Below, one piece after another: positions 1 through 5,074 of a stretch of DNA of 7,533 bases. The position numbers were made by a program, and so were the translations under genes. Source of the stretch: Candidatus Levybacteria bacterium RIFCSPLOWO2_01_FULL_42_15 (GTDB lineage: Bacteria > Patescibacteriota > Microgenomatia > Levybacterales > UBA12049); contig MFOZ01000020.1 of assembly GCA_001784055.1 (NCBI GenBank), positions 1-7,533 of the forward strand, written 5' to 3'. A model generated the notes under the pieces. That model saw nothing but the letters and a program-made list of their open reading frames with translations. It was not told the origin of the DNA and searched no databases. The stretch's first letter is position 1. Every line of letters starts with the position of its first letter.

Positions 1-753
1 GTTGCTGCAGGGATACTTGCATTGACTGGCTGCGAATCGAATCGATCTTTCGACTCAAAACCCGCAATCAGAAACGGTGTTGCTGCGATCGCAACTCCTT
101 CTGCGAGCTTTGCGCAAGGCGTCAGAAATGCCCTTGTTGCTCCTGAAGCACCTGTTGTTCAAGATAGTCGGCCCGAAGCCACGCCCCCACCCCGACCCCT
201 TCCTACCATGGATACGCTATATGTAAGAGGATACGTGTCGCAAGAAGAAATAAGACGGGCATCTGTTCACACCCCAGAACAACGCAAAAAAGCGCAAGAA
301 CAATTCATTCGGCTCAACGAATACCTACTCAACGCGCTTCAAAAAAATCAATCCTTTGCTGAATTTGTAAAAAAGAACCAGTTACGAGTGCTAACAAGGC
401 TTCTTGCGGGAGATCAGATTGGAGTTGTAACCGCGCCATATGGAGTTCTTGCGAAAGTGTTTCCCATGAATCAAGAGCCACAGCATGGACCAGGACTCTC
501 TTTGGTTGAAGGCACGATTGTGCGATGGAATACGGATGTAGTATTGATAAACCCCAACGTACCAGTCGGCGCTATCCAACAAGTATGGATTTCTTCTGCT
601 TTGCCAGCCAACTCCTCTGTTCCGGTTTTTTATCCAAGGCAACTTGGGAACGACCAACTTATTACGCTGTATCCGGGAAGTACCGAGCTTAACTCGGTTC
701 AAACTGCTCTGGTATCCCCAAGTGAAATCGAATACGTAGAACCGATTAAATAA
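1..753 (+). CDS. Predicted lipoprotein of unknown family (5' end missing)
   Basis: The reading frame is open from the first base and ends with TAA at 751-753, so about 250 residues are visible and the start codon lies upstream of the window. The first visible residues, VAAGILALTGC, look like the end of a type II signal peptide: a hydrophobic stretch, then the lipobox L-T-G-C with the cysteine at visible residue 11. The protein would be lipid-modified on that cysteine and anchored outside the cytoplasmic membrane. A low-complexity linker rich in Pro and Ala follows (visible residues about 43-70, including PPPRPLP). Next is a charged helical segment (about 75-125) and then a mainly beta-type C-terminal part. 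I recognise no family. A TTG in the frame at base 22 is an unlikely start because it would cut the signal peptide. The gene converges on the minus-strand gene ending at 1570. Confidence 0.8.
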   Translation, partial: VAAGILALTGCESNRSFDSKPAIRNGVAAIATPSASFAQGVRNALVAPEAPVVQDSRPEATPPPRPLPTMDTLYVRGYVSQEEIRRASVHTPEQRKKAQEQFIRLNEYLLNALQKNQSFAEFVKKNQLRVLTRLLAGDQIGVVTAPYGVLAKVFPMNQEPQHGPGLSLVEGTIVRWNTDVVLINPNVPVGAIQQVWISSALPANSSVPVFYPRQLGNDQLITLYPGSTELNSVQTALVSPSEIEYVEPIK

Positions 754-923
754 AACCCTCTTTTTGCTCCTCCCTATGGCTTAATTTCTGCGGGGAATAG
801 GAATTTGGTGCAATAGCCTCGTGAAAATGAGAATAATAACCTATAGTAGGGAAGTGCCCATAAAGATAAAACTAGGCGAGGAAAATAGAAAAGAGAATTG
901 TCTCGCTTGAGAAGAGGATATTT

Positions 924-958
924 GTTTTTCATTTTTCGTTTTTAGTTTTTCGTTTATT
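924..958. repeat. T-rich 7-base tandem repeat (GTTTTTC type)
   Basis: Four units follow each other with an exact 7-base period: GTTTTTC (924-930), ATTTTTC (931-937), GTTTTTA (938-944) and GTTTTTC (945-951). A fifth, degenerate unit runs to about 958. Each unit is a T5 core flanked by a purine and by C or A. The period of 7 does not match the helical repeat, so strong DNA bending is not expected. No clear GC-rich hairpin precedes it, so it is not a standard intrinsic terminator for the lipoprotein gene. Confidence 0.75.
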
Positions 959-1069
959 TTTGGGTCTTCTCCGAGAGCCCCCGCCTCCTTGACGTCGTAA
1001 AAGTATTATTGTGCGACGTAATGTATTTTTGCTCCCTTTTATATCTTTGAGCTGTTTTTTTGACAATTT

Positions 1070-1111
1070 GAGAGGCGCTTAACAAAAGAGAGCGCTAAGC
1101 TTACACCTCTC
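1070..1111. other. Branched stem-loop in the gene-poor region
   Basis: The outer arms GAGAGG (1070-1075) and CCTCTC (1106-1111) are complementary. Inside them, GCGCTT (1075-1080) can pair with GAGCGC (1090-1095, one wobble), or GCTTA (1077-1081) can pair with TAAGC (1096-1100). The two inner stems exclude each other. The perfect TTGACA at 1060-1065 lies just upstream. This is a structural observation only; no known RNA family was recognised. Confidence 0.35.
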
Positions 1112-1361
1112 TAATGAGATGGTAAAGTCATTGCTTCTTGCACGTACTCCTTTTCATGAACTTTTACCCCGCATTGACTCCTCTCTATTCTCTCCTATGG
1201 AAGCTGTCTCTTGGCAGTCGTTCGTTTAGATTGACAAATCAATCCAAATGCTAATCTTTGAGGCAGTACCTCTTCGCAAAAGAGCATTCGCATTTTTTTC
1301 GATCCCCGTAAAGCAGGCCCCGCCGCACGTTCCTACCCAAGAAGAAAAGAGACCAAGAATC

Positions 1362-1458
1362 TGTGAAAACCTACTCAAGAAGCTGTGAAAATTAAGGAGT
1401 TATCCACATAGTAATGTTTTTATGTACTCAAGAATAACCTATAATAATTTTATCCACT
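1362..1458. other. Cluster of DnaA-box-like nonamers
   Basis: Four matches to the DnaA box consensus TTWTNCACA lie within 97 bases. TTATCCACA at 1400-1408 (plus) is perfect. TTATCCACT at 1450-1458 (plus) has one mismatch. GTTTTCACA and ATTTTCACA, read on the minus strand at 1362-1370 and 1384-1392, each differ only at the first base. The latter two belong to a direct repeat CTGTGAAAA (1361-1369 and 1383-1391). A further 10-base direct repeat TACTCAAGAA (1372-1381 and 1425-1434) flanks the perfect box, and AT-rich DNA lies at 1411-1450. This could be part of a replication origin or a DnaA-titration or regulatory site. No dnaA or dnaN gene is in view, and converging neighbours are not typical of an origin. 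Confidence 0.45.
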
Positions 1459-1550
1459 GTATCAAACTATATCACTTATCTTACGTTTTTGGTTCTCTTA
1501 TGGTAAACCCCACTCCTCTTCCCCATCCGTAGCAGACACAACACGCGGTA

Positions 1551-1570
1551 CGCGCCGCGGGCGCGCGGGC
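1551..1570. other. 20-base G/C-only tract with hairpin
   Basis: Every base from 1551 to 1570 is G or C, in an otherwise AT-leaning window. The tract starts one base into the minus-strand stop codon (TAG, 1572-1570) and continues downstream of it. It can fold as a 6-bp stem CGCGCC/GGCGCG with a GCG loop (1551-1565). Downstream on the minus strand there is no T run, so it is not a textbook intrinsic terminator, though a stem this strong could still block polymerase or protect a 3' end. A sequencing or assembly junction is another possibility. Confidence 0.6.
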
Positions 1571-2427
1571 TACTGACCCCAATTGGTAAATGCGACAAGC
1601 ACAAATAATACAATCGCTCCAACCCACACATATTCCCACAAAACACCCTTAAAAAGCCTCTTGTCAACCCATACGTGCGAAAGACCTACTACCGCATAGA
1701 AAAATCCCGTAAGAAAAAGCGCGATTACCGTTGGGTTGCTTGGCCAAAACCATAGCATAAACGATGCTTCGAATAGACAAAGAGATATCGCAAGCGCCCA
1801 CAAAATCCACGGATAGAGTGTTTTTTCTAATGTATACGTCCACAGGGAATGAATTACCAAAAACCAAGAAAACGTAAATATGAGAAGAGAGGTGGGCACG
1901 ATGAGAAGATGCAGTGAAAATACGATATTCGCAAGAAAAAAATAGGATAGAATTGTCAAGACAAAAGAAACAATCCGCGCGGATGAGAGAAGCGCAATCG
2001 TTCGGATTGATGAAACAATAAAAATATTCTGGGAGAGAAAAAGTGAATATAAACCTACCGCATATAAACCGGTTGTAAGAACCCGCGTGAGAAAACGGGC
2101 AGGAATCAAGAAGTAAAAAAATCCAAACGCCAAACTAAAAAAGAACGGCAGTATAAATATCTGAATCGGCATATTCCCTTTTAGATCTTCCTTGAGCGAT
2201 AGATATAAGAAAACGTTGCTTAAAAGCGCAATAACAATAGTTGTGTAAATGACAGTCTTTCCAAAAAAATGCTCCGAAAGAAACAATCCTACCGAAAGTA
2301 TAATTACCGAGGCAATAAGTCTCTGACGCTTACTGATAGAAACTAGAATATTTTTTTTACCCAATATTATATCTTTAGAATTTATTATACTGCCTAAGGC
2401 AGAACGCATACGAGGAAAATCTATCAT
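1570..2427 (-). CDS. Multi-pass membrane protein, unknown function
   Basis: A 285-residue protein with about eight or nine predicted membrane segments, at roughly residues 37-55, 58-77, 88-108, 115-132, 152-172, 174-194, 205-227, 232-252 and 265-281. The first 36 residues are polar and basic (including GKK and SKRQR) and are probably cytoplasmic. No catalytic or transport motif was recognised; it may belong to one of the DUF membrane families common in candidate phyla, but I cannot name one with confidence. The start ATG (2427-2425) overlaps the yebC stop in the form ATGA, which implies translational coupling. AGAGGA about seven bases upstream is a plausible ribosome binding site, inside the end of yebC. 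The stop TAG runs straight into the G/C-only tract. Confidence 0.8.
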   Translation of the reverse strand: MIDFPRMRSALGSIINSKDIILGKKNILVSISKRQRLIASVIILSVGLFLSEHFFGKTVIYTTIVIALLSNVFLYLSLKEDLKGNMPIQIFILPFFFSLAFGFFYFLIPARFLTRVLTTGLYAVGLYSLFLSQNIFIVSSIRTIALLSSARIVSFVLTILSYFFLANIVFSLHLLIVPTSLLIFTFSWFLVIHSLWTYTLEKTLYPWILWALAISLCLFEASFMLWFWPSNPTVIALFLTGFFYAVVGLSHVWVDKRLFKGVLWEYVWVGAIVLFVLVAFTNWGQ

Positions 2428-3185
2428 GCTGATTCCTCTGCAATAAACTCATCCGGAACCTCAAAATTGGCGTATACTTTTTGCACATCATCGTTATCCT
2501 CAAGCGCGCTTATAAGAGCCAACAATTTTTGCGCGGTCTGTTTGTCTGAAATAGGAATTGTTACCACGGGTTTTCTGGCAAGCTCTGCATCCGTCAGGGA
2601 AAACACTCCTTCAAGAATTGCCTTTATTCTCCCGAGGTCCTCAGGCTTTGTGTATATAAGCACTTCGTCTCCTGCTTCCTCAATATCCTCTGCTCCCACC
2701 TCTACTGCTTTTTCAAAAATTTCATCAATGGTTTTATTTCCTTTTTTAATACTAATCAACCCCTTTTGTTCAAACTGATACGAAACAGCCCCACTGCTTG
2801 CCATACTTCCTCCCCTTTTTTCAAAAATGTTGCGGATATCGCCACTGGTACGCTGTTTGTTATCCGTAGTTGCCTCAACCATAATTCCCACCTTACCTGG
2901 CCCAAAACCTTCATATACCACTTCCGTTAGTCCCCCATTGTCTCTACCTGCCGCCCGCTGAATAGCGCGCTTTATGTTCTCACTTGGCATATTCATTTGC
3001 CGAGCTTTTTCTATCACAAGACGGAGCCTAAAGTTTTGAGCGGGATCTACGATCCCTCCACCCTGCCGCACGGCAATAGTAATTACACTTGCAAATTTTG
3101 TAAAAGCTTGTCCTTTTTTAATATCGGCAACTCCCTTTTGCCGTTTAATCTGTGCCCATTTAGAATGCCCGCTCATGCTCCTCAT
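2424..3185 (-). CDS. yebC: YebC/TACO1-family protein
   Basis: The signature MSGHSKW lies at residues 4-10, followed by AQIKRQKGVADIKKGQAF, the central EGFGPGKVG...TTDNKQRT...RGG block, and a C-terminal ALEDNDDVQKVYANF. The length of 250-253 residues fits the family. These proteins were long annotated as transcriptional regulators; newer work on YebC and mitochondrial TACO1 supports a role in helping ribosomes through difficult stretches such as polyproline. Two starts are possible. ATG at 3185 has GGGAG about nine bases upstream and adds MRS. ATG at 3176 gives the canonical MSGHSKW and lies seven bases after a perfect TATAAT (3189-3184), which would make the message leaderless. I favour the 3176 start on family conservation. 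The gene is coupled to the membrane protein downstream. Confidence 0.97.
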   Translation of the reverse strand: MRSMSGHSKWAQIKRQKGVADIKKGQAFTKFASVITIAVRQGGGIVDPAQNFRLRLVIEKARQMNMPSENIKRAIQRAAGRDNGGLTEVVYEGFGPGKVGIMVEATTDNKQRTSGDIRNIFEKRGGSMASSGAVSYQFEQKGLISIKKGNKTIDEIFEKAVEVGAEDIEEAGDEVLIYTKPEDLGRIKAILEGVFSLTDAELARKPVVTIPISDKQTAQKLLALISALEDNDDVQKVYANFEVPDEFIAEESA

Positions 3186-3213
3186 TATACTGTTCTCCCA
3201 TTGACTTTTGCAA
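3184..3213 (-). promoter_or_regulatory. Predicted yebC promoter, possibly leaderless
   Basis: On the minus strand, -10 TATAAT (3189-3184, perfect) follows -35 TTGCAA (3213-3208, four of six) with an 18-base spacer. Seven bases after the -10 is the A of the conserved ATG at 3176. The -10 itself overlaps the alternative ATG at 3185, so a transcript from this promoter cannot use that start. Confidence 0.55.
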
Positions 3214-3229
3214 ATAACCTCACTACAAT
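3201..3229 (+). promoter_or_regulatory. Predicted promoter of the TPR gene
   Basis: -35 TTGACT (3201-3206, five of six) and -10 TACAAT (3224-3229, five of six) are separated by exactly 17 bases. Transcription would start near 3236, leaving a leader of only about 12 bases before the ATG at 3248, with no Shine-Dalgarno sequence. The element overlaps the oppositely directed yebC promoter at 3201-3213. Confidence 0.65.
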
Positions 3230-3247
3230 TAACTCTATTCTATTTGC

Positions 3248-3889
3248 ATGACCTCCTATCCTACAGCCTCACTAAAACAGCAAGCGATTGAAACTGCTCT
3301 TACCGGAGATTGGACAAGCGCCATTAAGTACAATAAAGAGATCCTTAAAGAAAACCCAGATGATATTGATACGCTGAATAGGCTCGCATTCGCATTTACA
3401 GTTGCACGAAAGATACGCGAAGCGAAGAAAACGTACCAGAGAGTTCTTGAGCTTGACAGAAAAAATCCCATTGCCACAAAGAATCTAAAACGGCTTCAGG
3501 GACTCCCCTCAGGAGGGAATAGATCTAACTCCGCACCCGAGCATATCTCAACCTTATCTTCCCTCATGTTTCTGGAAGAATCGGGAAAAACAAAAATCGT
3601 TGAACTGATTAATACGGCAGAGCCAAAAAAAATAGCCCTTCTTCTTATTGGGGAGCCGCTGGGTCTTAGAATGAAGCGTTTTAAAGTCTTTGTCCTCAAC
3701 CAAAAGAATCAGTACGTAGGGATGCTTCCTGATAACATTGCCCGCCGTCTCATAGCACTTCTCAAGGGCGGCAATATGTATGAGATATATATAAAATCAA
3801 TAAACAATAATCGGGTAAGTATTTTTCTAAAAGAAACCAAACGGGCAAATCGTTTTAAGAACCAGTCTTCTTTTGCTATTACTGATTAG
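3248..3889 (+). CDS. TPR protein with HIRAN-like C-terminal domain
   Basis: A 213-residue soluble protein with no signal peptide or membrane segment. Residues about 8-84 form two TPR units plus a capping helix: one ending KENPDD, the other containing LAFAFTVARKIREAKKTYQ and ending RKNP. TPRs bind protein partners. After a Gly/Ser/Asn linker (88-100), residues about 125-197 look like a compact beta-rich domain. The stretch FKVFVLNQKNQYVGMLP followed by NIARRLIALLKGG resembles the HIRAN pattern (beta strand, VGxLP, then a helix), a domain often linked to DNA ends or stalled replication forks. That likeness is by eye only. The gene is divergent from yebC, has its own promoter and a very short leader without a Shine-Dalgarno, and overlaps the opposing small gene by 11 bases at its 3' end. 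Confidence 0.85.
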   Translation: MTSYPTASLKQQAIETALTGDWTSAIKYNKEILKENPDDIDTLNRLAFAFTVARKIREAKKTYQRVLELDRKNPIATKNLKRLQGLPSGGNRSNSAPEHISTLSSLMFLEESGKTKIVELINTAEPKKIALLLIGEPLGLRMKRFKVFVLNQKNQYVGMLPDNIARRLIALLKGGNMYEIYIKSINNNRVSIFLKETKRANRFKNQSSFAITD

Positions 3890-3899
3890 AGGAAGACTG
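3863..3899. other. Hairpin across the convergent stop codons
   Basis: A perfect 8-base inverted repeat, CAGTCTTC (3863-3870) and GAAGACTG (3892-3899), can be extended inward to about 13 pairs if G-U pairs are allowed. The stop codons of both converging genes fall inside it. No T run follows on either strand, so it is not a standard intrinsic terminator; it might act in both directions as a weak terminator or protect 3' ends. Confidence 0.4.
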
Positions 3900-4046
3900 C
3901 TCATCGTTTGTAAACACTACTCTTTTTTTCTTAAGACTTTCTTTTGCTTGCTCTCCTATTGCATGATGCTTTTTGTAGTCCCGAAGCGACCATACAGCAA
4001 AAAGAAACGATACCATCAATAAACCAATAACAATAAAAACCATCAT
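3879..4046 (-). CDS. Small single-pass membrane protein (55 aa)
   Basis: The start ATGATG at 4046 lies one base after the TAA (4050-4048) of the LytR_C gene, so it is probably translated by coupling; no separate Shine-Dalgarno is visible. The protein begins MMVFIVIGLLMVSFLFAVWS, one membrane helix at about residues 3-20. A basic, polar tail follows (RDYKKHH, ESLKKKR) and ends in a Gln/Ser-rich stretch. The charge distribution suggests the tail is cytoplasmic. The frame stays open upstream to an ATG at 4157, but that extension lies over the LytR_C coding frame and lacks a signal, so the short form is preferred. The function is unknown; its position suggests a partner of the upstream envelope protein. 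The stop overlaps the 3' end of the TPR gene. Confidence 0.72.
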   Translation of the reverse strand: MMVFIVIGLLMVSFLFAVWSLRDYKKHHAIGEQAKESLKKKRVVFTNDEQSSSNQ

Positions 4047-4047
4047 A

Positions 4048-4887
4048 TTAAAACGGAGCACTTGTGCTGCTCCCCGTCCCAATGATAATGCGAATGTCAG
4101 AAAGTAGGTTGTTTTGCGCGCGCGATTCAACCGCCTCAAGACGCAGAAGACCTGCAAGCTTTTCTACGGTATACGTTTTCTTTCCTATGTATATGATCTG
4201 CGATTTATCCTGAAGAGAATCCGCCGTAAGAACCGCAACAACCGTTCCTCCCATATTGGAAATAAATCGAGCAAGTCTATTACCCAGTCCTGTGACATTC
4301 GTAGCGTTAACTATTTCAATAGTACTATTTTCTTGTTCAATAATCTTATCGGAAAATAATGAGGAAGAAATTGCATCAATTTCATACTCATTGAGAGATG
4401 GGGTAATTGATGTAACAGTAAGCATGTTTTTGGGAACACGCTGCGCTATCCACCAAAGCCGAATTAAATCAAGAATAGTCATGTCCGTTTGGAGATTACG
4501 ATATGAAATAATGAGCTTTCCTATAAAAAGAGCTATCGTCCCTGAATCGAGCTCTTTTGCGTCAATCAAAGAGCTGATTTGGTTGGAACGGACAGAAACG
4601 GATGCGTGAAGAGGGCTTTGTAAAAATCTGCTTATAGGTCTGATCGGTGCTCCATTCGGCAAAAGCGCAACGGATGCAGATTTACTTATTCCCTCAAACG
4701 ATAATACAACGGATGATTTTTGTGCATCCGTAACCAGAAAAGAGAAACGGTGTTGTCCGTCAAACTTACTTTGAACAACAACCATAACCCCTTTAAGAAG
4801 AAGGGATAAGCCGACCACTGCTGCGAGGAAGCCAAAAAACAAAAAAGCGGCCTGTTGCGATCCAATGCCGGTTCTGATAGTTCTCAT
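4048..4887 (-). CDS. Membrane-anchored LytR_C-domain protein
   Basis: A 279-residue protein with one N-terminal membrane helix (about 12-38) and an outward-facing remainder. Residues about 189-271 match the LytR C-terminal (LytR_C) domain pattern: IEIVNATNVTGLGNRLARFI, then NMGGTVV, and a closing beta segment SDIRIIIGTG. In classical LytR-CpsA-Psr proteins this domain follows a catalytic domain that attaches polymers to peptidoglycan. Here the middle region (about 48-185) is short. Its opening FSFLVTDAQKSSVVLSFEG only vaguely recalls an LCP start, and I cannot find the conserved LCP Asp/Arg residues, so attachment activity is doubtful. The start is two bases after the stop of the 45-residue gene, with no good Shine-Dalgarno of its own, so coupling is likely. 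The 55-residue membrane protein follows one base after its stop. Confidence 0.85.
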   Translation of the reverse strand: MRTIRTGIGSQQAAFLFFGFLAAVVGLSLLLKGVMVVVQSKFDGQHRFSFLVTDAQKSSVVLSFEGISKSASVALLPNGAPIRPISRFLQSPLHASVSVRSNQISSLIDAKELDSGTIALFIGKLIISYRNLQTDMTILDLIRLWWIAQRVPKNMLTVTSITPSLNEYEIDAISSSLFSDKIIEQENSTIEIVNATNVTGLGNRLARFISNMGGTVVAVLTADSLQDKSQIIYIGKKTYTVEKLAGLLRLEAVESRAQNNLLSDIRIIIGTGSSTSAPF

Positions 4888-4889
4888 GA

Positions 4890-5027
4890 TTAAAATGTGT
4901 CTTTCTTTTTGCGTGAAATAATTTCCGGCATTTGAATAATCGGCGCGCCAAACAGACCCTGCTTCATGTCGCGCCCTTTCTTTTGTTTTTTCTTCTCTCC
5001 CTTATAAAATCCTCCAACACCCGGCAT
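4890..5027 (-). CDS. 45-residue lysine-rich small protein, unannotated type
   Basis: ATG (5027-5025) to TAA (4892-4890). The protein starts MPGVGGFYKGEKKKQKKG. It then carries GLFGAPIIQMPEIISRKKK (residues 24-42) and ends DTF: a glycine-rich start, a Lys-rich middle, a hydrophobic patch and a second basic cluster. Ten lysines and two arginines against four acidic residues make it strongly basic. It has no membrane helix or signal peptide. Support for translation comes from an ideal ribosome binding site (AGGAGGTGA, eight bases before the ATG from the AGGAGG core), the best in the window, and from the stop lying two bases before the ATG of the LytR_C gene. I do not recognise the family. It may be an RNA- or ribosome-binding protein or a cytoplasmic partner of the next gene; both are guesses. 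Confidence 0.8.
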   Translation of the reverse strand: MPGVGGFYKGEKKKQKKGRDMKQGLFGAPIIQMPEIISRKKKDTF

Positions 5028-5032
5028 ATCAC

Positions 5033-5041
5033 TCACCTCCT
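5033..5041 (-). promoter_or_regulatory. Ideal Shine-Dalgarno site of the 45-residue gene
   Basis: The minus strand reads AGGAGGTGA, fully complementary to the usual 3' end of 16S rRNA, with eight bases between the AGGAGG core and the ATG at 5027. An extra AGG precedes it. Most other starts in this run have weak or no such site, so this one fixes the start and suggests strong translation. Confidence 0.85.
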
Positions 5042-5074
5042 CCTATTTATCGTATCAGGTTATCTTGTGGAAAA

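Larger units (their letters stand above)
754..1569. other. Long gene-poor region between converging genes
   Basis: These 816 bases separate the stop codons of two converging genes, so no promoter for either neighbour is needed here. I find no recognisable gene on either strand and no match by eye to tmRNA, RNase P RNA, SRP RNA or a tRNA. What can be seen is a T-rich heptamer repeat (924-958), an inverted repeat ACGTCG/CGACGT (992-997 with 1014-1019), and a perfect -35-like TTGACA (1060-1065) without a good -10. There is also a branched stem-loop (1070-1111), a 36-codon open frame (1119-1229), a perfect hairpin GATTGA-CAAA-TCAATC (1229-1244), a second hairpin followed by T7 (1270-1299), a DnaA-box cluster (1362-1458) and a G/C-only tract (1551-1570). 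It may hold a small RNA, an origin-like element or decayed sequence; I cannot tell which. Confidence 0.7.

Noticed and set aside
391..702. Minus-strand frame of 103 codons inside the lipoprotein gene
   Set aside because: It is antisense to a frame with a lipobox, has no domain likeness and no convincing start signal.
827..910. 27-codon plus-strand frame starting MRIITYSREVPIKIKLGEE
   Set aside because: It looks somewhat protein-like but has no ribosome binding site or promoter and is short enough to arise by chance.
1010..1035. dif-like sequence (GTGCGACGTAATGTAT)
   Set aside because: Part of the XerC arm and spacer resemble proteobacterial dif, but this needs an inserted base and the normally well-conserved XerD arm is absent.
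754..1569. tmRNA, RNase P RNA, SRP RNA or tRNA in the gene-poor region
   Set aside because: I looked on both strands for their hallmark segments (T-loop plus CCA end, GAGGAAAGTCC, SRP helix 8 core) and found none.
1476..1667. 63-codon minus-strand frame over the G/C-only tract
   Set aside because: It overlaps the end of the membrane protein in another frame, with no start signal and no recognisable sequence.
4047..4157. N-terminal extension of the 55-residue membrane protein to 92 residues
   Set aside because: The extra 37 residues overlap the LytR_C coding frame, look non-protein-like and would hide the N-terminal membrane helix. The ATG right after the LytR_C stop is the better start.
5066..5074. 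Consensus-matching DnaA box TTTTCCACA on the minus strand just after rluA
   Set aside because: It is a single site with no companions nearby; the degenerate consensus is expected by chance at this frequency.
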